From an uncultured Alistipes sp. (GTDB lineage Bacteria; Bacteroidota; Bacteroidia; Bacteroidales; UBA932): a stretch of DNA of 37,822 nt. Below the pieces are notes generated by a model, which saw only the letters and a program-made list of their open reading frames with translations, ran no database searches and had not been told where the DNA came from. The stretch is taken from positions 1-37,822 of the forward strand of contig UQUJ01000023.1 in NCBI GenBank assembly GCA_900544195.1, written 5' to 3'. The position numbers and the translations under genes are program-made. Below are positions 6,974 through 14,168 of this stretch, in pieces (position 1 is the first letter of the stretch; each line of letters starts with the position of its first letter).

Positions 6974-8230
6974 TTAGAAGACAAGCACATCGCTGTCGCC
7001 GTAGTTGTCGTAGGAGGAGGTGATGACCTTCTCGCCAGGCTCCAGCCCTTCAAGCACCTCATAGAACTGAGGGTTCTGACGACCGATGCGGATCTCGCGC
7101 TTGACAGCCTTTCCTCCATCCTTGCTGACCACATAGATCCACTTGCCTCCCGTCTTCTGGTAGAATGTCCCGCGAGGGATGAGGACCGCCCGCTCCGGCT
7201 GACCGAGCTGAAGGTTCAGGTAATATGTCTGGCCGGTCCTGATGTTGTCGGGCTGCTGGCCCTCGAACTTGAAGTCCGCCTGGAACTTGCCGTCACGCAC
7301 CTCCGGATAGACCTTGCGCACCTGCGCGTCGTACTTCTCGCTCTGACGCTCAAATGTGGCGTCGAGGCCCGGAACCACACGGTCAATGTAGTGTTCATCT
7401 ATCTTAGCCTCAATCTTGTAGCTGCCCTCGGAGTTGATCTGGCCGATCTTGGTGCCGGCACCGATGTACTGGCCAAGGTTCGCATCCAGAAGTCCGAGAA
7501 CCCCGTCGATCGGAGCCTTGATCGTAAGGCTCTCCTTGCGGCGGCGTATGAGCTGCATGTTCATCTTCATGTTGTCAAGACTCTCGCGCAGACTCAGAAG
7601 TTGGGTCGAACGGTAGAGACTGTCCTGCTCCATACTCTTGAGAGTCAGGTCAAGGTTCTGCTGCGAAAGCTCATAATCCTCCTGGGCCTTGAGGTAATCC
7701 TCCTTTGAGATGAGCTTCTCCTTGTAAAGCTGCTGGTTCTGCTCGAATGCCCTCTTGTTACGCCTGGCCTCGGAGGCGTAGCGGAGACGGTTCTGCTCAT
7801 GGGAGAGTTTCTGCTGCTCCATCGAGATCATCGTGTTACGAAGGATGTTCTCCTTTTCCGCAAGCTCAGCCTCGGCGTTAAGTATCTGAAGGTCAAGGTT
7901 ATCATTGGACAGCACAAGAATCGGTTCCCCGGCCTTGACGGTGGAGCCTTCCTCGACGATGATCTTCTGGACGGTACCGCCTTCGAGCGGGCTGATCTGG
8001 ATTGTGACCATTGGCTGTACCTGACCGCTCACACGGATATAGTCGTTGAACTGTCCGTCAGTCACCTGGCTGACCGTGATCGTGTCCTTGTCAACCCTGA
8101 GGGTCTTGGAATTGTCTCTGAACACGAGGTAGAGCACGAACACTACCACGATGGCTCCAAGCCAGTAAGGCATCGCCTTTTTTGTGAAGGCTGATCTCCA
8201 GCCTTTCTTCTTTTCGATTATCTTGTCCAT
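6974..8230 (-). CDS. Periplasmic adaptor (HlyD/MacA-like, RND/ABC efflux membrane-fusion family)
   Basis: A 418-residue membrane-fusion protein linking an inner-membrane ABC exporter to a TolC-type channel. One N-terminal membrane anchor (about 20-37, PYWLGAIVVVFVLYLVF), a lipoyl-like half motif (ISPLEGGTVQKIIVEEGSTVKAGEPILVL), a long alpha-helical hairpin (about 110-220, rich in Glu, Gln, Leu), the second lipoyl half (TIKAPIDGVLGLLDANLGQYI), then beta-barrel and membrane-proximal domains ending DSDVLVF. The frame stays open to 8377, but the extra 49 codons run through a family-2 repeat and lack any family similarity, so I start at ATG 8230 (MDKIIEKKKGW). It follows the TolC-like gene and precedes the ATPase, as in MacA-MacB-TolC loci. 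Confidence 0.93.
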   Translation of the reverse strand: MDKIIEKKKGWRSAFTKKAMPYWLGAIVVVFVLYLVFRDNSKTLRVDKDTITVSQVTDGQFNDYIRVSGQVQPMVTIQISPLEGGTVQKIIVEEGSTVKAGEPILVLSNDNLDLQILNAEAELAEKENILRNTMISMEQQKLSHEQNRLRYASEARRNKRAFEQNQQLYKEKLISKEDYLKAQEDYELSQQNLDLTLKSMEQDSLYRSTQLLSLRESLDNMKMNMQLIRRRKESLTIKAPIDGVLGLLDANLGQYIGAGTKIGQINSEGSYKIEAKIDEHYIDRVVPGLDATFERQSEKYDAQVRKVYPEVRDGKFQADFKFEGQQPDNIRTGQTYYLNLQLGQPERAVLIPRGTFYQKTGGKWIYVVSKDGGKAVKREIRIGRQNPQFYEVLEGLEPGEKVITSSYDNYGDSDVLVF

Positions 8231-8273
8231 AATTGTTGTTATTTCCGTTTGCTTTAATTCGTCTTTAGCGGCT

Positions 8274-8356
8274 CTTCGACACACTCGGCGACCGTGATGT
8301 TTTTGTCCTTTCGGCGCTTCAACGGTTGGCAAGCCTGCCGAACAACGGCGACCGAC
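8274..8356 (-). repeat. Interspersed repeat, family 2, two half copies
   Basis: Contains TCGACACACTCGGCGACCG and, after about 30 nt, GGTTGGCAAGCCTGCCGAAC followed by GGCGACCG. The TTCGGCAGGCT word (reverse strand) is the same as in the hemW insert at 34647-34670. It fills the gap between the TolC-like and adaptor genes. Confidence 0.5.
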
Positions 8357-8366
8357 GCTGTCATAT

Positions 8367-9722
8367 TCATTGATCAATATAATCCACTCCGTTATAGTAG
8401 TTGACCACGCTGCGCTTGATGAAGTAGGTCAGCAGCGAGTTGAGCCGCTGGGCGTTCGCCTCAAGGTAGTTGTTCGATGCGGTCTGGAACTCGATCGGCG
8501 AGATTAACCCCTGCTCCAACTTTTTCATATTCAATGAATATGCTTCCTCCTGCACATCGGATTTTCTCTGCGCCTGAATATAGGCGGCCGACGCTCCGTC
8601 GCGATCCTGGACAGCCCTGCGCACCTCGGCGGAGATGTCCCTCATCTTCTGGTCGTACTCGGCTGAAGCCTTGGCGACCGCGTTCTTCTTTCTTGCGATG
8701 TTGCTGTGTCGCTGAAGTCCTGAGAAGATTGGAATATTCAGGGACAGCTGGACATATTCACCACCATTGTTCTTGAACTGCGTGCGGAAAGGGTCGGATG
8801 CCGAGCCGCTGCCAGGGTAGGTGAAGTAAGTCGTGGACCATCCTGCGTAGGCGTTCAGCGAAGGGAGAAGCTGCCATCTGGCTGTGCTGAGCTCACGCTT
8901 GGCGTTCAGGAGGTTATAGCGTGCCACCCGGGCGGCCGGGTTGTTCGTCTGCGCGAAGTCAACCATATCCTCCAGAGCCAAGGAATCGGTCAGCATTCTT
9001 TCGCCGTCAAGGGTTGATGGGAGTTCCGTGTCGATGACAAGTTCGTGATCCTCAGACCAGAACATCACGTCCTCAAGGGTGATCTTAGCGTCGTTGAGCT
9101 TGTTGTTGGCCTCGACGAGTTGGTACTGTTTGTCGGCGAGGTTGGAATCCATCTCCACAACATCCGCGTGACCCTTCTGTCCAAGTTCCTCCTGACGGCG
9201 GGCTTTTGTGAGAGATTCCTCGGCGACCTCGACCTGAGCCTTGTAGATGTCGGCCAGCTGGCTGTAATAGAGCACGTTGCAGTAGGCTTCCATCGTGGCG
9301 AGGCAGATGTCAGCCTCAATCTGGTCTTCCTGCGAGTTGCCAAGAGCGATGGAAGTCTTGGAGATCTTCATATTGTTCACGGCCTTGAATCCGTTGAAGA
9401 GGGCAATGCCTGCTCCGACTCCGTAACTGTTGTGGAAGGATGTCGTGGTGACGTAAGTGTTGGTCTTAGGGTCAACCGCACGTCCGAAGTTATAGTAGGC
9501 GGAGCTGCTTCCGCTGATCTCAGGGGTGAAAGCATCGAAGATGGCGTCCCTTCTGGCAAGGCGGGCGTCATTGTTGGCCGCCTGCTGGATCCTCACCTTC
9601 GTGCTGTTGCTGACCGCATACTCCATGCAATCCTTCAGCGTCATCGGACAAGGAAGCGACTCCTGTGCAAAAAGCGGAACCGCGGCCATCATCGTCAATG
9701 TTATGAATATTGTCTTTTTCAT
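8367..9722 (-). CDS. TolC-like outer-membrane efflux protein (OEP family)
   Basis: A 451-residue outer-membrane channel subunit that would form the exit duct for the ABC exporter. Signal peptide MKKTIFITLTMMAAVPLFAQ, then two OEP repeats with long coiled-coil helices (for example the Ala/Glu-rich stretch around YKAQVEVAEESLTKARRQEELGQ and the later KASAEYDQKMRDISAEVRRAVQDRD) and beta-strand segments between. Length is normal for the family. The frame opens 18 codons earlier, but ATG 9722 is directly followed by the signal peptide and preceded by AAAAGGAAC. It is the first gene of the export operon; a sigma-54 type promoter lies 31-46 nt upstream of the start. Confidence 0.93.
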   Translation of the reverse strand: MKKTIFITLTMMAAVPLFAQESLPCPMTLKDCMEYAVSNSTKVRIQQAANNDARLARRDAIFDAFTPEISGSSSAYYNFGRAVDPKTNTYVTTTSFHNSYGVGAGIALFNGFKAVNNMKISKTSIALGNSQEDQIEADICLATMEAYCNVLYYSQLADIYKAQVEVAEESLTKARRQEELGQKGHADVVEMDSNLADKQYQLVEANNKLNDAKITLEDVMFWSEDHELVIDTELPSTLDGERMLTDSLALEDMVDFAQTNNPAARVARYNLLNAKRELSTARWQLLPSLNAYAGWSTTYFTYPGSGSASDPFRTQFKNNGGEYVQLSLNIPIFSGLQRHSNIARKKNAVAKASAEYDQKMRDISAEVRRAVQDRDGASAAYIQAQRKSDVQEEAYSLNMKKLEQGLISPIEFQTASNNYLEANAQRLNSLLTYFIKRSVVNYYNGVDYIDQ

Positions 9723-9752
9723 GTTCCTTTTATCTTTTCGGTAAAAGGAACA

Positions 9753-9768
9753 AGCATCAGGCGTGCCA
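9753..9768 (-). promoter_or_regulatory. Sigma-54 (-24/-12) promoter of the export operon
   Basis: Minus strand reads TGGCAC-GCCTG-ATGCT. This matches the sigma-54 consensus TGGCAC-N5-TTGCW at 9 of 11 fixed positions, with the obligatory GG and GC dinucleotides exactly 10 nt apart. The predicted start of transcription, about 12 nt after the GC, gives a leader of about 20 nt before ATG 9722. Paired upstream palindromes (9823-9863) fit activation by an NtrC-type protein. Confidence 0.72.
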
Positions 9769-9822
9769 AAATACACAATTAATTAGTTATGAATATTTTA
9801 GCGATTCTAGCGATTTGGGAAA

Positions 9823-9863
9823 GTGTAAAGAAATTTAACACTGGGTGTAAAGAAACTTTACAC
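9823..9863 (-). promoter_or_regulatory. Two tandem 19-bp palindromes, probable enhancer-binding sites
   Basis: Minus strand: GTGTAAAG-TTT-CTTTACAC (9845-9863, perfect 8-bp arms) and GTGTTAAA-TTT-CTTTACAC (9823-9841, near perfect). Their centres are 22 bp apart, about two helical turns, and they lie roughly 80-120 bp upstream of the expected transcription start. This is the usual position for upstream activator sites of sigma-54 activators. The cognate activator gene is not in the window. Confidence 0.68.
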
Positions 9864-9991
9864 TTTTCTCCGGTCACTGAGATTGTCAAGCGACCGTTTG
9901 GCCTTCCCTGAGAATGGTTATGCCTAGAAAGAACCGTGGCTATTGAATCTACTTTGACACCTACAACGTGCGGCGACAAGACTACCACACA

Positions 9992-10606
9992 TTACCCCTC
10001 CGCAAGAATCTGTTTGGCGGCGAAGGAGAGGGCTTCGTAGAAATCCTCGCCAAAGACTGTGATCAACGGATCGCGGAGGAACTCATAGACATGGATGCCC
10101 TCGCTGCGGCCTTTATCGTAGGCGTCCTTGCAGATTCCCCAACGATGGAGGTTCAGGGCCTGACCACCACCGGTTAGTTTGGTGACGCGGATCGGGTACA
10201 GCCAGCAGGACTGCGGCTTGCGGAACTTGCACGTGCCTTGAAAGAAGCATCTCTCGATGGAGCAAAAGCAGTTGCCATTCTCATCGAATGTGGTGTAGGC
10301 ACATTCCTCGGTCTGATCCACGACCGGAGTCACGATGTCCCCGTCACGGTCGATTGAGAAAAAGCCTTCCTTGTCAATCTGCGCGCGGCCCCGCGGCCTC
10401 ATAAGTTTTGAATATACGGGGTAGTTCTCCTCAAGAGGCTCCAGCTCGGACTCCTCAAGGGGAGCGCCACTGTCACCTATGATGCAGCAACAGCCCTTGC
10501 AGACGGCGTAGTCGCAGGCGAAATATTCAGTGACGACATCCTCCGACACAAGGATGTCGCCGATTTGGATGATGGTTCCGAACCTATTGTTTGACGACAT
10601 ATTCAA
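9992..10606 (-). CDS. DUF3109 Cys-rich cytoplasmic protein
   Basis: A 204-residue protein of the DUF3109 family, widespread in Bacteroidota and of unknown function. Cysteines are clustered: CDYAVCKGCCC near residue 30, ECAYTTF, then CFCSIERCFFQGTCKFRKPQSCWLYPIRV, a pattern suggesting a bound metal or Fe-S centre. No signal peptide. The start MNMSSNN overlaps the 3' end of the M16-like gene by 23 nt; a second ATG 6 nt later (10600) is equally possible. The overlap suggests translation coupled to the upstream gene. It is followed by the regulatory gap of the export operon. Confidence 0.88.
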   Translation of the reverse strand: MNMSSNNRFGTIIQIGDILVSEDVVTEYFACDYAVCKGCCCIIGDSGAPLEESELEPLEENYPVYSKLMRPRGRAQIDKEGFFSIDRDGDIVTPVVDQTEECAYTTFDENGNCFCSIERCFFQGTCKFRKPQSCWLYPIRVTKLTGGGQALNLHRWGICKDAYDKGRSEGIHVYEFLRDPLITVFGEDFYEALSFAAKQILAEG

Positions 10607-13112
10607 TTCTCATTCCTTCGGACAGAGTGCCGAAGATTTCCTTTACCTTGTCGGCAGAGACGCTGCCGATCCTGTTGTTGTAGCCGGTCAGCACGTCCTT
10701 CCCTGCGGAATATCGCATCAGAATGGCGTCGATGTAATTGTCCGTGTCCAACAGATACGTGGAGTAGTTGTTGGCCAGCAAGGACTTGCACGATGCGAGC
10801 TCGGCCGCGTCAACCGGCTGCGAAAGTACTGTCTCGATCGTTTTCCTTGCGGCGACAAGGGCCCTCATCGGTTGGTCGGACCCGCTTTTCACTCCATAAG
10901 GGAGACCGGACTCGGCGACGGGAGAGCAAGTGAAGATCAGTTCCAAAGCCTCCTGCGGCCAGACGCTGAAACGATCCGACATCCTCACACTGAAGCCATG
11001 CTCGGCCATCACGCCGGTCAACCTGCGCTGGAGAGCCAGACCCGCGACCTTGAAAGCCATGTAGTTCTCCGTCGTGAAAGGCTCGGCACAGGCCAAAGCG
11101 ATGCTGACGCTGACCGGAGAGCCTGTCTTTGAATATGTTGTCGCTCCGGTTCGCATCTTGTACGGAACGAACTGACGGACAGTCGAAGACTTGCTGACCC
11201 GGAATCCTCCAAGGTACTGGCACAGAATCTTCTGAACCGACTCGGGCGGCATGTCCCCCACGATCACCAGAACACCGTCATTGGCGCGGACAAACTGGCT
11301 GTCAAAGAACTCCGATGCGTCATCCATGACTGAGGCCGTTAGACCGGACGGTGTCTTGACAGAAGAATAATTGTAGTCCTGGTACATCAGACTGTCAAGA
11401 TAGGCTGGCCTGAGCGACGCCAGCTCCTGCATTCTCCAGGACGTGAAAGCCGAAGCCGACGGCTTTCTGCGGTTGGCGGCGGAAAGCAAGGCCTTGAGCA
11501 CAAGGGTGAACCTGTTTGACGGAGCGGAGCCGGAAAGTCTCAGATCCGAAGTAGAGACTGTACAGTCCATCTCAACACCTTCAGCCTTGAGAATCTTGTC
11601 AAAGTCGCTTCCTGACATGCCGGCGATCTCGCAAAGGCCGAACATGTCCGAGAAGAAAGCACCCTCCCCACGCCGAAGATTCCTCACGGTGGAAAAGCCA
11701 CCCTTTATCATCAATGAATAGCTGAACCGCCCCGCGGTGTTCATCTTCTTGTAAATCACCTTCATGCCATTGGAGAAAGTCCACATCTCACCTCCGGAGA
11801 CAGGCTCCGCGGCGACAGACTTGATCTTGACCTTGTTCTTCTCGCTCCAAAAGGCCAATGTGTCCTTTGTACCGGCCTTCCAGTGATAGACAGGTTTTTC
11901 CAACGCCGAAACCCCTCTTCCGGCCGACTCGAACACGACCGGCCAGAACCATTCGTCATAGTCATCCGTATTGCCTGTCCATGTCACGGAAGGAGCCTCC
12001 ATCCCGGAGAGCAAAGCGGAGGCATAGGCGTTGAAAAGATCCGTCTCGGCCTTCGCGGACATATTCCTGGACAAGAAGAATTTAGCCTTGGCCGCAGGAG
12101 AGGCCAGATCCGAGCCATAGAGATAGGCCGAAACGCATTGGCGCACGATCGCATCGTTGGTGGAAGCCTTGAGACAGCCGTTCAGGACGGAGTTGCGGGC
12201 GACCTTATATTCCTCAATCCCGATCCCTTTGGAACAGATTTCCGACAGGATGGAGGCAACAGCCAACGAAGCCGGCATCAACTGATTGCGAGAGGTCAGC
12301 ACACTCACGAGGAAACGCTCGTCACCTGCGCTTGCGGCACTTCCGGCGTACTCGACGTCCAATGATTTGACAGGAATATTCCCGGACAGGAACGTCTCCC
12401 TCAGACGGTTTGAGACGACCTCGCGCAACGCGTTCGAGAAAAGCTCCGAGATGAACGGCTGGATTGTGTTCATCTGGTCGCCAGGGGTCCTCGGCGAGCG
12501 GAATTCCACCGTCACGGAAGAACGTTCGGACGGGATGAATGAATATTCAGCCTCGCTCAAAGGCTTCCATACATATTCCTTTTTCTTATAGACAGGGTTG
12601 CGTGAAGGCACCATCAACGAGAAGACGTTCATCTTTTCGATGATGGCGGAAGGGTTGATGTCGCCCGCGATGATGACCGCATGCTGGTACGGACGGGCGG
12701 CGACGAGGTCGAACATCATCAGAAGGGTGGTGTCCGACGCGGCCTGGTCAAAGAGCGGCACATCGTCGAATCTGAATATGGTGGCTTCATCACTGTAAGA
12801 AATGTAGCCTTCCTGACGGCATCCTATCCCCTTCCGGGACAGAAACCTGTAAGGAATCGTCTTGTTGAAATGTGGCAGTGACGACAGCTCTTTTCTGGCG
12901 GCCAGTGTGTCGCACGTCCCTTTGCGGACAAGGGCGAAATCGGCGACTCCCTTCATCGAAGGATTGGTCACCAGATAGTAGGATATTCCGTTGGTGAGAC
13001 TGCCCATCGTGACGGCCGCGTCCTTCTGGAGAACAGGCAGATCCTGCGCTGGCATCATTATTGAGAGTCCAAGCAGCACAGAACACAAGACTGATTTGAT
13101 AAAGTAACGCAT
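10584..13112 (-). CDS. M16-family (insulinase/pitrilysin fold) secreted protein, probably inactive
   Basis: A protein of 842 residues with a signal peptide (MRYFIKSVLCSVLLGLSIMMPAQ). It has two M16-like halves: an N-terminal half starting TNGISYYLVTNPS..GVADFALVRKGT, a middle domain (PFISELFSNALREVVSNRLRE) and a C-terminal half starting FSNGMKVIYKKMN. Active M16 peptidases carry HxxEH about 50-60 residues into the first half (typically HFLEHMAFNGT). Here that place reads LSSLPHFNKTIPYRFL, so the zinc-binding His and Glu are missing. I infer a non-catalytic subunit or scaffold. Start ATG 13112 has GGGAGG 8 nt upstream; the open frame extends 17 codons further but without a signal peptide start. 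Confidence 0.85.
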   Translation of the reverse strand: MRYFIKSVLCSVLLGLSIMMPAQDLPVLQKDAAVTMGSLTNGISYYLVTNPSMKGVADFALVRKGTCDTLAARKELSSLPHFNKTIPYRFLSRKGIGCRQEGYISYSDEATIFRFDDVPLFDQAASDTTLLMMFDLVAARPYQHAVIIAGDINPSAIIEKMNVFSLMVPSRNPVYKKKEYVWKPLSEAEYSFIPSERSSVTVEFRSPRTPGDQMNTIQPFISELFSNALREVVSNRLRETFLSGNIPVKSLDVEYAGSAASAGDERFLVSVLTSRNQLMPASLAVASILSEICSKGIGIEEYKVARNSVLNGCLKASTNDAIVRQCVSAYLYGSDLASPAAKAKFFLSRNMSAKAETDLFNAYASALLSGMEAPSVTWTGNTDDYDEWFWPVVFESAGRGVSALEKPVYHWKAGTKDTLAFWSEKNKVKIKSVAAEPVSGGEMWTFSNGMKVIYKKMNTAGRFSYSLMIKGGFSTVRNLRRGEGAFFSDMFGLCEIAGMSGSDFDKILKAEGVEMDCTVSTSDLRLSGSAPSNRFTLVLKALLSAANRRKPSASAFTSWRMQELASLRPAYLDSLMYQDYNYSSVKTPSGLTASVMDDASEFFDSQFVRANDGVLVIVGDMPPESVQKILCQYLGGFRVSKSSTVRQFVPYKMRTGATTYSKTGSPVSVSIALACAEPFTTENYMAFKVAGLALQRRLTGVMAEHGFSVRMSDRFSVWPQEALELIFTCSPVAESGLPYGVKSGSDQPMRALVAARKTIETVLSQPVDAAELASCKSLLANNYSTYLLDTDNYIDAILMRYSAGKDVLTGYNNRIGSVSADKVKEIFGTLSEGMRIEYVVKQ

Positions 13113-13133
13113 TACTGACACCTCCCGTTTAGG

Positions 13134-13181
13134 CAAAAATAGCCAATAATGTGCAATTGACACAAATTTTTATTACATTTG
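13134..13181. promoter_or_regulatory. Divergent Bacteroidota-type promoters
   Basis: Plus strand TACATTTG (13174-13181) matches the -7 consensus TAnnTTTG and serves the TPR gene at 13230. Minus strand TATTTTTG (13134-13141) matches it too and serves the M16-like gene at 13112. Both may use the TTG of the palindrome CAATTG (13154-13159), at 17 and 15 nt, as a -33 element, although this spacing is shorter than usual. Confidence 0.6.
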
Positions 13182-13229
13182 TGGTTATTGCTTGTTGAAG
13201 AAATATAGTTAAACATAATTTTTATAACG

Positions 13230-14165
13230 ATGAAAAAGATTATTCTTGCAATCGCGGCCGCGTTTATGGCCGCCGGAATGGCTTCCGCACAGGACATGGC
13301 CCAGGCTACAGAACTCTACAATAATGGAGCCACAGCCATCTCTATGAAGAACTGGACAGAGGCGCTTGACTACTTCCAGAAGGCTCTCGAAATGGGTAAG
13401 ACCATAGGTGCTGACGCCGATGAGCTTGTGGCAAACTGCAAGAACGCCATCCCGGGAGTATCCCTTGAGATCGCGAAGGATCTGATCAAGGATGAAAAGT
13501 ACGATGAGGCCGCAGCCAAACTCGACGAGGTAGCGAAGATCGCCACTGAATATGAGAACGCCGAGGTTGCCGAGAAAGCCAACGAACTCGTTCCTCAGAT
13601 GTGGATGCAGAAGGGTGTCAACGCCCTAAAGATTAAGGATTTCGCCACCGCCGCCGATGGTTTCGCGAAGTCTTACGCCGCCGACACCACCGCCGGAAAG
13701 ACAGCCCTCTACCTCGGACAGGCTCTCGGAGCCCAGGGCAAGACCGATGAGGCCATCGAGGCTTTCAGGCATGCCGCATGGAACGGCGAGGAGGCCGAGG
13801 CCAAGGAGCAGGTTTCCAACATCTATGTAAGGCAGGCCAACGCCGCCCTTAAGGGCCAGAAGTTCGCTGACGCCGTGAAGGCCGCCGAGAAGGCCAACAG
13901 TTATGTCGAGAACGCCACAGCTTACCTCATCGCAGGGCAGAGCTCACAGAAACTCAGCAAGAACGCCGACGCCATCAAGTACTTCGAGAAGTATCTTGAG
14001 ATGAAACCGGACGCGAAGAACGCTCCGGCCATCACTTTCACCGTGGCCGCCCTCTATCAGGGCGCGAAGAACAACGCCAAGGCTCTCGAGTTCTACAAGA
14101 AGGTTCAGGACGATCCTAAGTTCGGCGCTCAGGCCAAGCAGATGATCGCTTCCCTCAGCAAGTAA
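13230..14165 (+). CDS. Secreted tetratricopeptide-repeat protein
   Basis: A 311-residue protein with signal peptide MKKIILAIAAAFMAAGMASAQ and helical TPR units over the rest: ATELYNNGATAISMKNWTEALDYF.KAL (about 25-55), a KYDEAAAKLDEVAKIA repeat, GKTALYLGQALGAQGKTDEAIEAFRHA, KFADAVKAAEKAN and a final AIKYFEKYLEMKPDAKNA. Very rich in Ala and Lys, with a strongly biased codon choice (GCC, AAG, CTC), which suggests high expression. It is a periplasmic or lipid-facing scaffold by inference; no partner can be named. It ends 3 nt before the U32 gene, so the two form an operon from the promoter at 13174. Confidence 0.88.
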   Translation: MKKIILAIAAAFMAAGMASAQDMAQATELYNNGATAISMKNWTEALDYFQKALEMGKTIGADADELVANCKNAIPGVSLEIAKDLIKDEKYDEAAAKLDEVAKIATEYENAEVAEKANELVPQMWMQKGVNALKIKDFATAADGFAKSYAADTTAGKTALYLGQALGAQGKTDEAIEAFRHAAWNGEEAEAKEQVSNIYVRQANAALKGQKFADAVKAAEKANSYVENATAYLIAGQSSQKLSKNADAIKYFEKYLEMKPDAKNAPAITFTVAALYQGAKNNAKALEFYKKVQDDPKFGAQAKQMIASLSK

Positions 14166-14168
14166 CCA

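Noticed and set aside
6899..7708. 269-codon open frame opposite the adaptor gene
   Set aside because: Antisense to the HlyD-like gene, with no domain, and it starts within a repeat.
8231..8377. N-terminal extension of the adaptor protein
   Set aside because: The extra codons run through a family-2 repeat and lack a signal or anchor; the ATG at 8230 gives the normal family start.
9870..9991. A small gene between the TolC-like and DUF3109 genes
   Set aside because: The 69-codon frames on either strand lie over the regulatory palindromes or continue antisense to DUF3109, and show no domain.
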